64,000 bases of DNA from Thalassovita taeanensis (GCF_900110775.1 NZ_FOEP01000006.1:62001-126000); one strand, 5' to 3'; positions 1 to 8,590 are shown, numbered from the stretch's first letter. Made by a program: numbers and translations. Notes: a model not told the origin generated them from the sequence alone.

Positions 1-1
1 G

Positions 2-154
2 CAGCTGGGCCCGAAATGGCTGGGCGGTGGGGCGCAGCACTTCATGAAGGGCGTCGCCAACGTGTTTGTCGAGGCGGGCAGCATCGACGCGGCGCTGGAC
101 AGCTATGACAGCACCGTCAACACCGGGCCTTTGACGGCAGCCAGCGGCATGTAA
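2..154 (+). CDS. ABC transporter substrate-binding protein, C-terminal end (partial)
   Basis: Only the last 50 codons are in the window; the reading frame enters from the left edge and ends with TAA at 152-154. The visible tail is hydrophilic (…KGVANVFVEAGSID…). Its identity is inferred mainly from position: it lies immediately upstream of an ATPase and a permease of the NitT/TauT type on the same strand, which is where the periplasmic binding protein of such importers is normally encoded. Family assignment from the tail alone would be weak. Confidence 0.6.
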   Translation, partial: QLGPKWLGGGAQHFMKGVANVFVEAGSIDAALDSYDSTVNTGPLTAASGM

Positions 155-161
155 GCGGAAG

Positions 162-181
162 GGCGGGGCGCTGGCCCCGCC
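162..181 (+). other. GC-rich intercistronic hairpin
   Basis: Perfect 8-bp inverted repeat GGCGGGGC / GCCCCGCC with a 4-base loop, 8 bases after the stop codon of the substrate-binding protein gene. There is no T-run after it, so it is not a classical terminator. Such stems between a binding-protein gene and its ATPase gene often stabilise the upstream message; that role here is inference. Confidence 0.5.
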
Positions 182-307
182 GATCCTGACCGGCACGGTG
201 GGATCTGCCTTGTGCGGCTGTGGTGGCAGCGGCGCGGGCGGATGCCTCCGGCGGGGATATTTTGAAAATGTGAATGCGGGGCGCGGCTCTGCCGAGTGAG
301 GGCGTGT

Positions 308-1117
308 ATGTCGGAACTCTCGATACAGAATTTGTCGATGCGGTTTGATTTGCCGAACGGCAGTTCGGTTCAGGCGCTGAAGGATGTCAGTCTGGATCTG
401 AAAAGCGGCGAGCTGATGAGCGTGCTGGGGCCATCGGGCTGTGGCAAGACCACGCTTCTGAATATCGTGGCCGGGTTTCTGGCGCCCACGGAAGGCCGGA
501 TCGTGCTGAACGGGCATGAGGTCAAGGGCCCGGCGGCGGAGCGCGGCATGGTGTTTCAGCAAGGCGCGTTGTTCGAGTGGATGAGCGTGCGCGACAATGT
601 CGGGTTTGGCCCGACGATGAAGGGCATGGCCCGCGCCGAGAAGCGGCAGGTCGTTGATCACCTTCTGGATGTGACCGGGTTGGGCGCGTTCAAGGAAAAG
701 GCGGTGTACGAGCTGTCGGGCGGGATGCAGCAGCGCGTGGCGCTGGCGCGCTGTCTGGCCAATGACCCGGATGTGATCTTGATGGACGAGCCGCTGGGCG
801 CGCTGGATGCGCTGACCCGCGAGAAGATGCAGGGGCTGGTTCTGAAGCTGTGGAAAGAGACCGGAAAGACGATCATTCTGATCACCCATTCGGTTGAAGA
901 GGCGTTGTTGCTGGGCGAGCGGTTGGTGGTGATGGCACCGCGTCCGGGGCGGGTTCACCGCGAATATAGACTGCCGTTTGCCGATATCGGCGTCGATCAG
1001 GATCTGCGCGAGGTGAAGAAGCTGGCGGAATTTGGCGACAGGCGTGAGGAAATCCTGAGCATGATCTGGGACATGGAAGAAGAGATCATGGGCCGCACCG
1101 AAGGAGCAGGCGCATGA
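308..1117 (+). CDS. NitT/TauT-family ABC transporter ATP-binding protein
   Basis: 269-residue ATPase that would energise import of a small anion such as taurine, another sulfonate or nitrate; the substrate cannot be read from the sequence. Walker A GPSGCGKTT is at residues 41-49, the Q-loop near 84-85, the signature LSGGMQQR at 136-143, Walker B VILMDEP at 156-162 and the switch His at 194. The segment GPAAERGMVFQ is typical of TauB-like proteins. I chose ATG 308 over the upstream GTG 296 because GTGAGGG lies just upstream as a ribosome site and the family starts here. The stop overlaps the permease start by 4 bp (ATGA). Confidence 0.9.
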   Translation: MSELSIQNLSMRFDLPNGSSVQALKDVSLDLKSGELMSVLGPSGCGKTTLLNIVAGFLAPTEGRIVLNGHEVKGPAAERGMVFQQGALFEWMSVRDNVGFGPTMKGMARAEKRQVVDHLLDVTGLGAFKEKAVYELSGGMQQRVALARCLANDPDVILMDEPLGALDALTREKMQGLVLKLWKETGKTIILITHSVEEALLLGERLVVMAPRPGRVHREYRLPFADIGVDQDLREVKKLAEFGDRREEILSMIWDMEEEIMGRTEGAGA

Positions 1118-2379
1118 TTCCGTTTCTGATCTATGTGGCGATCTTTCTGTTGTCCTTCGCCGTGGTGCGCGGCGGGCTGAGGCGGTATTTCACGCGGCGG
1201 GATTTCACCTCGCTCAAGACCGTGACCTTTGGCGACGAAAGCGCCGTGCGCCCCGACCGGGCGGCCAGCGTGATTTCGGTTCTGACGATTTTCCTGCTGT
1301 GGGGTGCGTTCACCGGCAGCAAGTGGGTGCCGGTGCATGCGCCGGGGCCGTTCTTGGGCGACACCTCGTTCACCTATACGGCCGAGGCGGCGGACGGTAG
1401 CCGCGACGATGCGGTGGTGCATGCGCGGGTGTTCCGGCTGGGCGAGACGGTCGAGGCACCTGTGGTGGCGCCGGGCGCGGGGTTTGCCAAGGATGATGTG
1501 GTCACGGTGGCGGCCTGGCGGTCGGCGCTGATCCGGGCCGATGCCAACGATACACTGACACGCAAGGACGGGGCCAGGGTCGTGGCCATCGACGGTCAGC
1601 CGATTGCCCCCGGTGGCGCGGTGATCACCGATGCGGGCCGGGTGGCGATGACGCCCAAGGGCACGCTGAATTATGCCCCTCCCAAAGGTATGCAGATGGA
1701 GCCGATCTGGCTGCCCCCGCCCGAGGCCGTGGTATCCCGCGTCGGCGAGATCGCGCGCGAGGGCTATCAGAACTTCACCCTGTGGCAGCATCTGGGCTGG
1801 TCGCTTTACCGGGTGGTCGCGGGATTTCTGCTGGGCGCGCTGGTCGGTATTCCGCTGGGCTATGCCATGGGGCTCAGCGATTGGTTCCGCGGCTGGTTTG
1901 ACCCGATCGTCGAATTCATGCGCCCGGTGCCACCGCTGGCGCTGATCCCGCTGGTGATCATCTGGGCCGGGATCGGTGAAAGCGGCAAGATCATCCTGCT
2001 GTTTCTGGCGGCGCTTTGGATCATGACAATCGCGGCGCGGGCCGGGGTGTCGGGCGTGCGAATTTCCAAGGTGCACGCGGCCTATTCGCTGGGGGCCAGC
2101 AAGTGGCAGGTGCTGCGGTATGTGATCGTGCCCAACAGCCTGCCCGAGATTTTCACCGGGGCGCGGGTGGCGATGGGCGTCTGCTGGGGCACCGTTGTGG
2201 CGGCTGAACTGGTCGCCGCCGAGAAAGGCGCAGGCATGATGATCATGGTCGCCAGCCGGTTCCAGCTGACCGATATCGTAATCATGGGGATCATCCTGAT
2301 CGGGATCATCGGCTATGGCATCGATATCCTGATGCGGATGGGGGAAAAATGGCTGGTGCCGTGGAAGGGCAAGGGCTAG
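1114..2379 (+). CDS. NitT/TauT-family ABC transporter permease with large N-terminal/periplasmic insert
   Basis: 421-residue inner-membrane permease, partner of the preceding ATPase (ATGA overlap). The C-terminal part from about residue 215 is a normal TauC/SsuC-like domain, with several membrane helices and the EAA-type coupling loop (HAAYSLGASKWQVL…PNSLPEIFTGAR). Usual family members are about 250-280 residues; here two extra helices (about 3-19 and 48-66) and a soluble segment of about 140 residues (70-215, rich in Ala, Val and Asp) precede it. The soluble segment should face the periplasm if the topology is regular. Its role is unknown; it could contact the binding protein. Confidence 0.88.
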   Translation: MIPFLIYVAIFLLSFAVVRGGLRRYFTRRDFTSLKTVTFGDESAVRPDRAASVISVLTIFLLWGAFTGSKWVPVHAPGPFLGDTSFTYTAEAADGSRDDAVVHARVFRLGETVEAPVVAPGAGFAKDDVVTVAAWRSALIRADANDTLTRKDGARVVAIDGQPIAPGGAVITDAGRVAMTPKGTLNYAPPKGMQMEPIWLPPPEAVVSRVGEIAREGYQNFTLWQHLGWSLYRVVAGFLLGALVGIPLGYAMGLSDWFRGWFDPIVEFMRPVPPLALIPLVIIWAGIGESGKIILLFLAALWIMTIAARAGVSGVRISKVHAAYSLGASKWQVLRYVIVPNSLPEIFTGARVAMGVCWGTVVAAELVAAEKGAGMMIMVASRFQLTDIVIMGIILIGIIGYGIDILMRMGEKWLVPWKGKG

Positions 2380-2407
2380 GCCCACATGCGCTGACCGATC
2401 GGCAAAG

Positions 2408-2432
2408 GAAAACGCCCCAATGGGGCGTTTTC
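2408..2432. terminator. Bidirectional rho-independent terminator
   Basis: Stem GAAAACGCCCC / GGGGCGTTTTC with a 3-base loop, A-run on the left and T-run on the right, so it can act on both strands. It lies between the convergent permease gene (ends 2379) and ygfZ (ends 2473). Confidence 0.85.
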
Positions 2433-2472
2433 GCATTTCGGGGGCAGGGCGCGGCGCAAGGGCGCGCGCTGA

Positions 2473-3201
2473 TCACTCCCGTGTCAGGGTCGCATCGCCC
2501 GCGCGCATCGGGCCGGTGGCGCGGTCAAACCGCAGATAGGCAATGGCGCGCCCGCCCGCTTGGGTGAATAGCGTGCCCGCCTCTTTCTCGCCTGCCATGA
2601 TCGGCGTGCCGACCGGCGCGCTGCCGGTGATCGCTACCGTGGTCAGCCCCTTGCGCAGCTCGGTCTTGTGCTTCATCCGCGCGGTGACTTCCTGCCCGAC
2701 ATAGCAGCCCTTGCGGAAATCAACGCCGTGCAGCCGCTCGAACCCGGCCTCAAGGATGAAACTGTCTGGCGTCAGCTCGATACCGGTTTCGGGGATGCAC
2801 TGCGCCACGCGGATCGCATCCCAATCGCTGCCGTCATCGCCGCCCTCGGCGCCATACAGCCGCCAGCCAAGCGATGGATGGCGCGGATCGGCAAACGCCC
2901 CCTCAGGCGCCGGGCCAGTGCCACGCCTGACCGCAAGCGGCACCGGCTCGATCTGCACATCGGCGCGCAGCTTGTACATGGCCAACCGCTGCGCCAGCAT
3001 CGGCGCAAGGCTGCTGTCCACATCCAGCAAGATCGCGTCCCCTTGCGGCACCAGAAAGAAATCGGCCATGTATTTGCCCTGCGGCGTCAGCAGTGCGGTA
3101 TAAACCACGCCATGATCCAGCCCATCCACATTGTTGCTGACCAGACCCTGAAGGAAGTGCCGGGCATCCGCCCCGGTAATACGAAATATACTGCGGCTCA
3201 T
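2473..3201 (-). CDS. ygfZ: YgfZ/GcvT-like folate-binding protein (Fe-S cluster repair)
   Basis: 242-residue cytosolic protein of the YgfZ/IbaG-associated family, which uses tetrahydrofolate to support assembly or repair of certain iron-sulfur enzymes. The family hallmark K-G-C-Y-x-G-Q-E is present (KGCYVGQEVTARMKHK, in the C-terminal half), including the conserved cysteine. The N-terminal motif ITGADARHFLQGLVSNNV matches the family. The start at 3201 is preceded by GGAGA with 6-base spacing; the longer open frame to 3255 lacks this. It is transcribed divergently from the glycosyltransferase gene with 66 bases between them. Confidence 0.88.
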   Translation of the reverse strand: MSRSIFRITGADARHFLQGLVSNNVDGLDHGVVYTALLTPQGKYMADFFLVPQGDAILLDVDSSLAPMLAQRLAMYKLRADVQIEPVPLAVRRGTGPAPEGAFADPRHPSLGWRLYGAEGGDDGSDWDAIRVAQCIPETGIELTPDSFILEAGFERLHGVDFRKGCYVGQEVTARMKHKTELRKGLTTVAITGSAPVGTPIMAGEKEAGTLFTQAGGRAIAYLRFDRATGPMRAGDATLTRE

Positions 3202-3267
3202 TTCTGTCTCCCGTCCTGCGCGTGACTGTAATATAGCGCGGGGCAGGCAGAGCAACAGGGGACAGAC

Positions 3268-3945
3268 ATGCGCGCGGCTTTATCGGTGATCATTCCCACC
3301 CTCAATGCGGCCCCCGGCCTGCCTTCCTGCCTTGCCGCCCTGATGGAGGGGCTCGAGGCTGGCCTGATCCGCGAGCTGATCATCTCCGACGGCGGCTCGA
3401 CCGACGCAACCCTTCAGATCGCCGAGGAGGTGGGCGCGCAGATCATCACCGGCCCGCCGTCGCGTGGCGGCCAGATCAAGCGCGGCATCGCTGCGGCGCA
3501 GGGCGACTGGCTGCTGGTGCTGCATGCCGATACCCTGCTGTCGCCGGGCTGGTCGAAACTGGCGCTGGCGCATCTGAACAGCCCACAAGCGGCCTGTTTC
3601 CGGCTCGGCTTCGATGCCGCCGGGCTTGCCCCCCGCATGGTCGCCGGATGGGCCAACCTGCGCACCCGCGCCTTCGGGCTGCCCTATGGCGATCAGGGCC
3701 TGCTGATCCCGCGCGCCCTGCACGACCGCATCGGCGGCTACCGCGATATCGCGCTGATGGAGGATGTGGCGATCGCCCGCGCCCTGCGCGGACAGATCAC
3801 CGTGCTGCCGGTCACTGCCCGAACAAGCGCCGCGCGATACGCCCAAGCAGGTTGGGTGCGGCGGGGCTGTCGGAACCTGTGGACCCTGACCCGCTTCCTG
3901 TGCGGGGCCGACCCAGACGCGCTTGCGCAAGCTTATCGGCGCTAG
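3268..3945 (+). CDS. Family 2 glycosyltransferase, TIGR04283 type
   Basis: 225-residue GT-A fold glycosyltransferase. The start SVIIPTLNAAPGL, the nucleotide-binding stretch ELIISDGGSTDAT and the metal-binding region VLHADT are typical. The C-terminus (GCRNLWTLTRFLCGADPDALAQAYRR) matches the usual ending of TIGR04283 proteins, so the frame is real to its end. The acceptor is unknown. AGGGGACAGAC precedes the ATG. Its last 134 bases overlap, on the opposite strand, the 3' end of the ABC exporter gene. The partner DUF2064/TIGR04282 gene often found next to this family is not seen here. Confidence 0.85.
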   Translation: MRAALSVIIPTLNAAPGLPSCLAALMEGLEAGLIRELIISDGGSTDATLQIAEEVGAQIITGPPSRGGQIKRGIAAAQGDWLLVLHADTLLSPGWSKLALAHLNSPQAACFRLGFDAAGLAPRMVAGWANLRTRAFGLPYGDQGLLIPRALHDRIGGYRDIALMEDVAIARALRGQITVLPVTARTSAARYAQAGWVRRGCRNLWTLTRFLCGADPDALAQAYRR

Positions 3946-5695
3946 GGCCATCGCTGCGGAACTGCAACTGATGCAGCTCGGCGTAAATTCCGCCGCGCGC
4001 CAGCAATTCGTCATGCGTGCCCTCATCGACCACGCGGCCCCGATCCATCACCACGATCTTGTCGGCATTGCGCACGGTCGACAACCGATGCGCGATCACC
4101 AACGTGGTGCGGCCCTTGGACAGCTTGTCCAGCGCGTCCTGAACCACTTGCTCTGATTGCGCGTCCAGCGCGCTGGTCGCCTCGTCCAGCAACAGAATCG
4201 GCGTGTTGCGCAGCAAGGCGCGCGCAATCGCCACGCGCTGCCGCTGCCCGCCCGACAGGGATGAGCCACGCGGGCCCACCGGCGTCTCAAGCCCGCGTGA
4301 CAGCTTGGGCAGGAAATCAGCGACATGCGCCGCCTCCAGCACCGACTTCAGCTGCGCTTCGCTGACATCTGTCCGCCCCAGCAGGATATTCTCGCGCAGG
4401 CTTTCGTCGAACAGGGCCGCATCCTGCGACACGACCGAAAACAGCCCGCGCAGATCGACCAGCGACATCTCACGCGCCTCGATCCCGCCAATCAGAACCT
4501 TGCCGGACTGTGGATCAACAAGGCGCGTCAACAGGTTGAAAATCGTGGACTTTCCTGCGCCCGAGGCCCCGACCAAGGCCGTGGTTTTCCCCGCAGGCGC
4601 GGTCAGCGTCGCACCGCTCAACACGGTCGTGTCGCCATAGGACAGCTGCACATCGCTCAGCCGCACTTCGGGCGTGCCCAGCGGCGCAGGCTTGGGCCGC
4701 GCGGGCGAGGTCAGCAACGGCTGGGTATCCAGCAATTCCTTGATCCGCTCGATCGCGGCGGCGGCGTTTTGCCAGACACCCGTGACCGAGCCAAGCCGCC
4801 GCAGCGGCTCGAACGCAAAGCCGATGGCGGTGAAAAAGGTCATGAACTGGCCGATGGTTTTTTCGCCCGCGATGATCTCGGCGCCGCCAAACACCAGCAC
4901 CCCCAGAAACCCCACCCCGGCCATGATGTCGATCAGTCCCGGAATCGCGGCGGCGCCCAGCTTGGCACGCACCTCGGCGCGGACCAGATCATTGGTCAGC
5001 GCGCGATAGCGGTCAGATTGATATTGTTCCAGCCGGTTCAGCTTGACCGGCACGATGCCGTGAAACACCTCGTCCAGCCGCGTCGCCAGACGTGCGCCCA
5101 GATCACGGGCCTCACGCGCGCGGCGGCGCACGAATTTCTGCACCACAGCCGAGGGCAGAACCATGATCGGTGTGCCGATACAGGCCACCAGCGTCCATTG
5201 CCAGTCAACGCTGATCGCCACCCCCATCAGGATCAGCAGCGAAATCGCGTCGCGCCCGGCACCGGTGATCACCGCGTTCCAGACCTGCCCGACCGATTCC
5301 ACATCGGCCTGCACCCTCTGGATCAGAAACCCCGGCGGGTGGGTCTGGTGAAAACTGCCGTCCAGCCGCATCAGATGGTCCAGCATCCCGGTGCGCATAT
5401 CCGCAGCCGAGCGTTGCGAGATCAGCGACAGCAGCGCCTTTTGCCCAACGCTGGCCACAGCGCGAATGACAAAGATTGCCATAATCGCACCACCAACCCA
5501 CCAGATCGCGGTTTTTTGGCCCTCAATAAACACCTGATCGAACATCGGCCGCATGATCCAGCTGAGCGCGCCCAGCATCGACCCTTCCAGCGCCATGAAG
5601 AACAGCGCCGCCAGCAGCAGCCACAGATGCTTGCTCAGGTAATTCGACCACAGCCAGCCCATCAGCCGGGTGCTGGGGACCTCGCGCGTGCTCAT
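3812..5695 (-). CDS. MsbA-like ABC exporter (fused membrane and ATPase domains)
   Basis: 627-residue half-transporter, expected to form a homodimer exporting a lipid or hydrophobic compound. An N-terminal membrane domain with six helices (about 25-310) is followed by an ATPase domain with Walker A GASGAGKST, signature LSGGQRQR, Walker B ILLLDEATSALD and switch His in IAHRLSTV. Most relatives end after about 600 residues; the last ~45 residues here are a low-complexity Gly/Ser/Arg-rich tail (RPRTGSGSGSTGSDS) that lies in the overlap with the glycosyltransferase gene. ATG 5695 overlaps the phosphatase stop by 4 bp (ATGA), so the two are translationally coupled. Confidence 0.88.
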   Translation of the reverse strand: MSTREVPSTRLMGWLWSNYLSKHLWLLLAALFFMALEGSMLGALSWIMRPMFDQVFIEGQKTAIWWVGGAIMAIFVIRAVASVGQKALLSLISQRSAADMRTGMLDHLMRLDGSFHQTHPPGFLIQRVQADVESVGQVWNAVITGAGRDAISLLILMGVAISVDWQWTLVACIGTPIMVLPSAVVQKFVRRRAREARDLGARLATRLDEVFHGIVPVKLNRLEQYQSDRYRALTNDLVRAEVRAKLGAAAIPGLIDIMAGVGFLGVLVFGGAEIIAGEKTIGQFMTFFTAIGFAFEPLRRLGSVTGVWQNAAAAIERIKELLDTQPLLTSPARPKPAPLGTPEVRLSDVQLSYGDTTVLSGATLTAPAGKTTALVGASGAGKSTIFNLLTRLVDPQSGKVLIGGIEAREMSLVDLRGLFSVVSQDAALFDESLRENILLGRTDVSEAQLKSVLEAAHVADFLPKLSRGLETPVGPRGSSLSGGQRQRVAIARALLRNTPILLLDEATSALDAQSEQVVQDALDKLSKGRTTLVIAHRLSTVRNADKIVVMDRGRVVDEGTHDELLARGGIYAELHQLQFRSDGPSADKLAQARLGRPRTGSGSGSTGSDSPAAPNLLGRIARRLFGQ

Positions 5696-6375
5696 GCGGG
5701 GATCTTCCGGCCGTTGTCGAACCCGGCCTGCAAGGCTTCTGGGTCGTATTCGGTGGTCACCCATTGCTCGAACCCGACCGGGTCGCGGGCGTTGCGCGCG
5801 GCATAGACATCCAGCATGTAATCCAGCACGCCGGTCTTCGACCATTTCAGATGCAGGTATTTCACCGACAGCATCTTGCGCGCCTCTTCGACCGGCTGGC
5901 CTTCGATGACCATCAGGTACATCGCGCTGGCCAACCCGGCACGGTCGGCCCCGGATTTGCAATGCATCATGAAGGGGCGATCGATGGTGCGGAACGCCTC
6001 GATCACCTGCAACAGGTTCTCGCGCGGGGCCGCTTTGCGCGCGTGCAGCGGGATATTGACCATCGTCATCCCCAGCGCATCACAGCTTTCCTTCTCGAAC
6101 AGATACCGCGCGTGGCGCGCCGTGCCGCGCAGGTTCAAAACCGATTTGATTCCCATCGCGGCATAGTCTTCCAGCCGCTCATGCGTCGGATGGTTTGACC
6201 GGTACACCCCCGGCGCGATCTGGAAAAAGTTCGTCCAGTGGATCCGCAAAATCGCGTGATCCAGCCAGTTGTAATGTCGCATCGCGCGCTTGCGGTCCTC
6301 GGGCTTGGAAATATCGTAATCCGAGGCAAGGCGCAGGTCGCGTTCCCACTGTTTCAGCTTTTCAAGAGGGTTCAT
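5692..6375 (-). CDS. Cys-based (dual-specificity/tyrosine-type) protein phosphatase
   Basis: 227-residue phosphatase. The P-loop HCKSGADRAG gives the CX5R signature with catalytic Cys139 and Arg145. Upstream it has the family's GIKSVLNLRG strand-turn (about 75-84). No signal peptide, so probably cytosolic. It is the first gene of a two-gene operon with an ABC exporter (ATGA overlap). Related DSP-like enzymes act on phosphoproteins, phosphoinositides or phosphorylated sugars; the substrate here is unknown. The start at 6375 gives a normal-length protein; the much longer upstream open frame has no family similarity that I can see. Confidence 0.82.
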   Translation of the reverse strand: MNPLEKLKQWERDLRLASDYDISKPEDRKRAMRHYNWLDHAILRIHWTNFFQIAPGVYRSNHPTHERLEDYAAMGIKSVLNLRGTARHARYLFEKESCDALGMTMVNIPLHARKAAPRENLLQVIEAFRTIDRPFMMHCKSGADRAGLASAMYLMVIEGQPVEEARKMLSVKYLHLKWSKTGVLDYMLDVYAARNARDPVGFEQWVTTEYDPEALQAGFDNGRKIPA

Positions 6376-6546
6376 CAGCGTCCTATGCCTGTTGTTCGCG
6401 CGTCTTGTAGTGTTTTGCCCAAGCTGAGGCAAGTTTCTGCACATTTCACGCAGGGTCACAACAACCAGCATTTGAAGCGACAGCCATTCAACCCTATGTG
6501 GTGTTGATCGGACGGAAATTCCACAGGGCATGCAGGCAAGTTGAGT

Positions 6547-7179
6547 ATGAGTGATATCGCAATCGAAACGCTGGGAAAAACCCGGCTGCGCCTGTTTCAT
6601 GCCCGCGTTGACGGCAGGGCCTGTAAAATCGCCATGGGCGCCTGGGCGGTCTATCTGCCGGGGCTTCAGATGAAACTGATGCATTCGGTGCATGGCGACG
6701 TGCATTGCATTTATCACAAAGCCCCCAAGCGCGAACACGTTCTGGCCGGGAAGCCGGTCAAGAACAAAGTCCCGGCCGAGGAATGGAAAGCCGCCTTTAC
6801 CAAACCCGTCACCCGCCGCGTCGCAGAAAACTACATCTGCCTGCAACGCCTCTATGCTGCCGGGATCGGACCCGAACCGCAGGGTCTGGTGATTGTGCCG
6901 CAATACCGCTCGTGGTTTTCACGCGGGCCGGGCTATACCGCCGGCTACCGCGTCGCCAACCTTTATTCCTACCCGCCCAAAGCCCCCACGACCGAGGATC
7001 AGCTGCGCGCCGCAGGCATCGTTCCGGACCGCTCGCTGGCCACGATCCGTGAACAGATCAACGGCTATGTCAGCGACTTGAACTCGGTCAACGGCGCCAT
7101 GCCCGAAAACGCCGAAGCCGAAGTCGCAGCCCTGACCGCGCACCTTGATCGGGCGATGGCCCATGCTCGTGCGGCATAG
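6547..7179 (+). CDS. Conserved protein of unknown function
   Basis: 210 residues, no signal peptide, no membrane helices. I do not recognise a named domain. Visible features are a basic N-terminal half with several His and Lys (MHSVHGDVHCIYHKAPKR at about 45-62), a segment resembling the linker of kinase-like folds (ENYICLQRLYAAGIGPEPQG), and an Ala/Glu-rich C-terminal helix. The kinase-like impression is weak because no catalytic loop is evident. Start is ATG 6547 (an in-frame TTG lies 6 bases upstream). It is transcribed divergently from the phosphatase/ABC exporter operon across a 171-base gap. Confidence 0.7.
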   Translation: MSDIAIETLGKTRLRLFHARVDGRACKIAMGAWAVYLPGLQMKLMHSVHGDVHCIYHKAPKREHVLAGKPVKNKVPAEEWKAAFTKPVTRRVAENYICLQRLYAAGIGPEPQGLVIVPQYRSWFSRGPGYTAGYRVANLYSYPPKAPTTEDQLRAAGIVPDRSLATIREQINGYVSDLNSVNGAMPENAEAEVAALTAHLDRAMAHARAA

Positions 7180-7260
7180 CAGCCAATTCGCCGCCCCCGG
7201 CGATTGACCTTGCCCGCCCGATGGATAGTGTCACCAGAAGATCACTCCTGGAGAACCTGC

Positions 7261-8466
7261 ATGAACCTGTCCAACGGTCGCCCCTATCTGGCCATTCCCG
7301 GCCCCTCCGTCATGCCCGACGACGTGCTGCGCGCCATGCACCGCGCCGCGCCCAATATTTACGAGGGCGCGCTGGTCGAGATGACCCAGAGCATCATCCC
7401 CGATCTGCGGCGGGTGGCGCGCACGGCGCATCATGTGGCGATCTATATCTGCAACGGCCACGGCACGTGGGAGGCCGCCCTGTCAAACGTGATCGCCCCC
7501 GGCGACCGGGTGCTGGTGCCCTCGACCGGGCGGTTCGGCCACGGCTGGGCCGATATGGCCACGGGGTTGGGGGCCGATGTGCAACTGCTCGATTTCGGTC
7601 GCAGCGCCCCGTTTGACCTGACCCGGATCGAACAGGCGCTGCGCGCCGACCCCGAACACCGGATCAAGGCGGTTCTGGCCAGCCATGTCGATACCTCCAG
7701 CGGTGTTCTGAATGATATCAAGGGCCTGCGTGCCGCTCTTGACGCCGCCGGGCATCCGGCGCTGTTGATGGCGGATTGTATCGCCTCGATGGGCTGCGAC
7801 CGGTTCGAGATGGACGCATGGGGCGTCGATATCGCCATCACCGCCAGCCAGAAGGGCCTGATGACGCCGCCGGGGCTGGGCTTTGTGTTCTTTAATGATC
7901 GCGCCGCCGCCGTGCGTGCCACCATGGCGCGCGTCAGCCGCTATTGGGATTGGGTGCCACGCGCCGCGCCCGAACAGCCCTATCAGTATTTCGGCGGGAC
8001 CGCGCCGACGCATCACCTTTATGGCCTGCGCGCCGCACTTGATATGATCCACGCCGAAGGCATCGAAAATATCTGGGCCCGGCATGACGTGCTGGCCCGC
8101 GCGATCTGGGCCGCGTGCGAGGTCTGGGGGCAGGGCGGTCCGCTCACCCTCAACGTTGCCGACCCCGCGCACCGCAGCCGCGCCGTGACCGCGCTGCGGC
8201 TGGGCCTGCCTTACGGCGCCCAGCTGCGCAAGTGGGTCGAGGTGAACGCCGGCGTGACGCTTGGCATCGGGTTGGGCATGTCCGAACCCGGCGATCCCGA
8301 CGGCAAAGGGTTTTTCCGCATCGCCCATATGGGGCATCTGAATGTGCATATGGTCATGGGCATGCTGGGGGCGATTCAGGCCGCCTTTGTGGCGCAATCC
8401 ATTCCACATGGCGCTGGGGCGATGGATGCGGCGGCGGCGGTGATCGCGGCAGGCTCACACGCCTGA
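7261..8466 (+). CDS. Class V aminotransferase (serine/alanine-glyoxylate type)
   Basis: 401-residue PLP enzyme. The opening PYLAIPGPSVMPDDVLRAM, the segment CNGHGTWEAALSNV that holds the cofactor phosphate, the Asp in ADCIASMGCD and the PLP lysine in TASQKGLMTPPG are characteristic of alanine/serine-glyoxylate aminotransferases. In alphaproteobacteria these serve glycine/serine or C2 metabolism; exact substrates are not decidable. CTGGAG lies upstream of ATG 7261, which is preferred over the longer frame starting at 7204. It converges with another aminotransferase gene. Confidence 0.85.
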   Translation: MNLSNGRPYLAIPGPSVMPDDVLRAMHRAAPNIYEGALVEMTQSIIPDLRRVARTAHHVAIYICNGHGTWEAALSNVIAPGDRVLVPSTGRFGHGWADMATGLGADVQLLDFGRSAPFDLTRIEQALRADPEHRIKAVLASHVDTSSGVLNDIKGLRAALDAAGHPALLMADCIASMGCDRFEMDAWGVDIAITASQKGLMTPPGLGFVFFNDRAAAVRATMARVSRYWDWVPRAAPEQPYQYFGGTAPTHHLYGLRAALDMIHAEGIENIWARHDVLARAIWAACEVWGQGGPLTLNVADPAHRSRAVTALRLGLPYGAQLRKWVEVNAGVTLGIGLGMSEPGDPDGKGFFRIAHMGHLNVHMVMGMLGAIQAAFVAQSIPHGAGAMDAAAAVIAAGSHA

Positions 8467-8483
8467 TTTCTGCACCTGCGATA

Positions 8484-8521
8484 TGCATGCTTTGTGCATG
8501 TCGTGTGCATCGGATGTGCAG
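8484..8521. repeat. Four TGCA(T/G) boxes with exact 11-bp spacing
   Basis: TGCAT begins at 8484, 8495 and 8506, and TGCAG at 8517, each 11 bases apart, in the gap between two convergent aminotransferase genes. The bases between boxes are variable apart from a trailing TG. No function is known to me. Confidence 0.6.
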
Positions 8522-8590
8522 CGCGGTTTGTGTCGATTTCGCTGCGCTGCCGCGCATTCGGTTGGCGGGCGGCCAGCGGGCGCGCAGGGA

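Noticed and set aside
997-2436. 479-codon minus-strand frame over the permease gene
   Set aside because: Antisense shadow, His/Arg/Pro/Asp-rich, no recognisable domain, no ribosome site.
4325-5806. 493-codon plus-strand frame over the ABC exporter gene
   Set aside because: Antisense to a gene with complete ABC motifs; composition is shadow-like.
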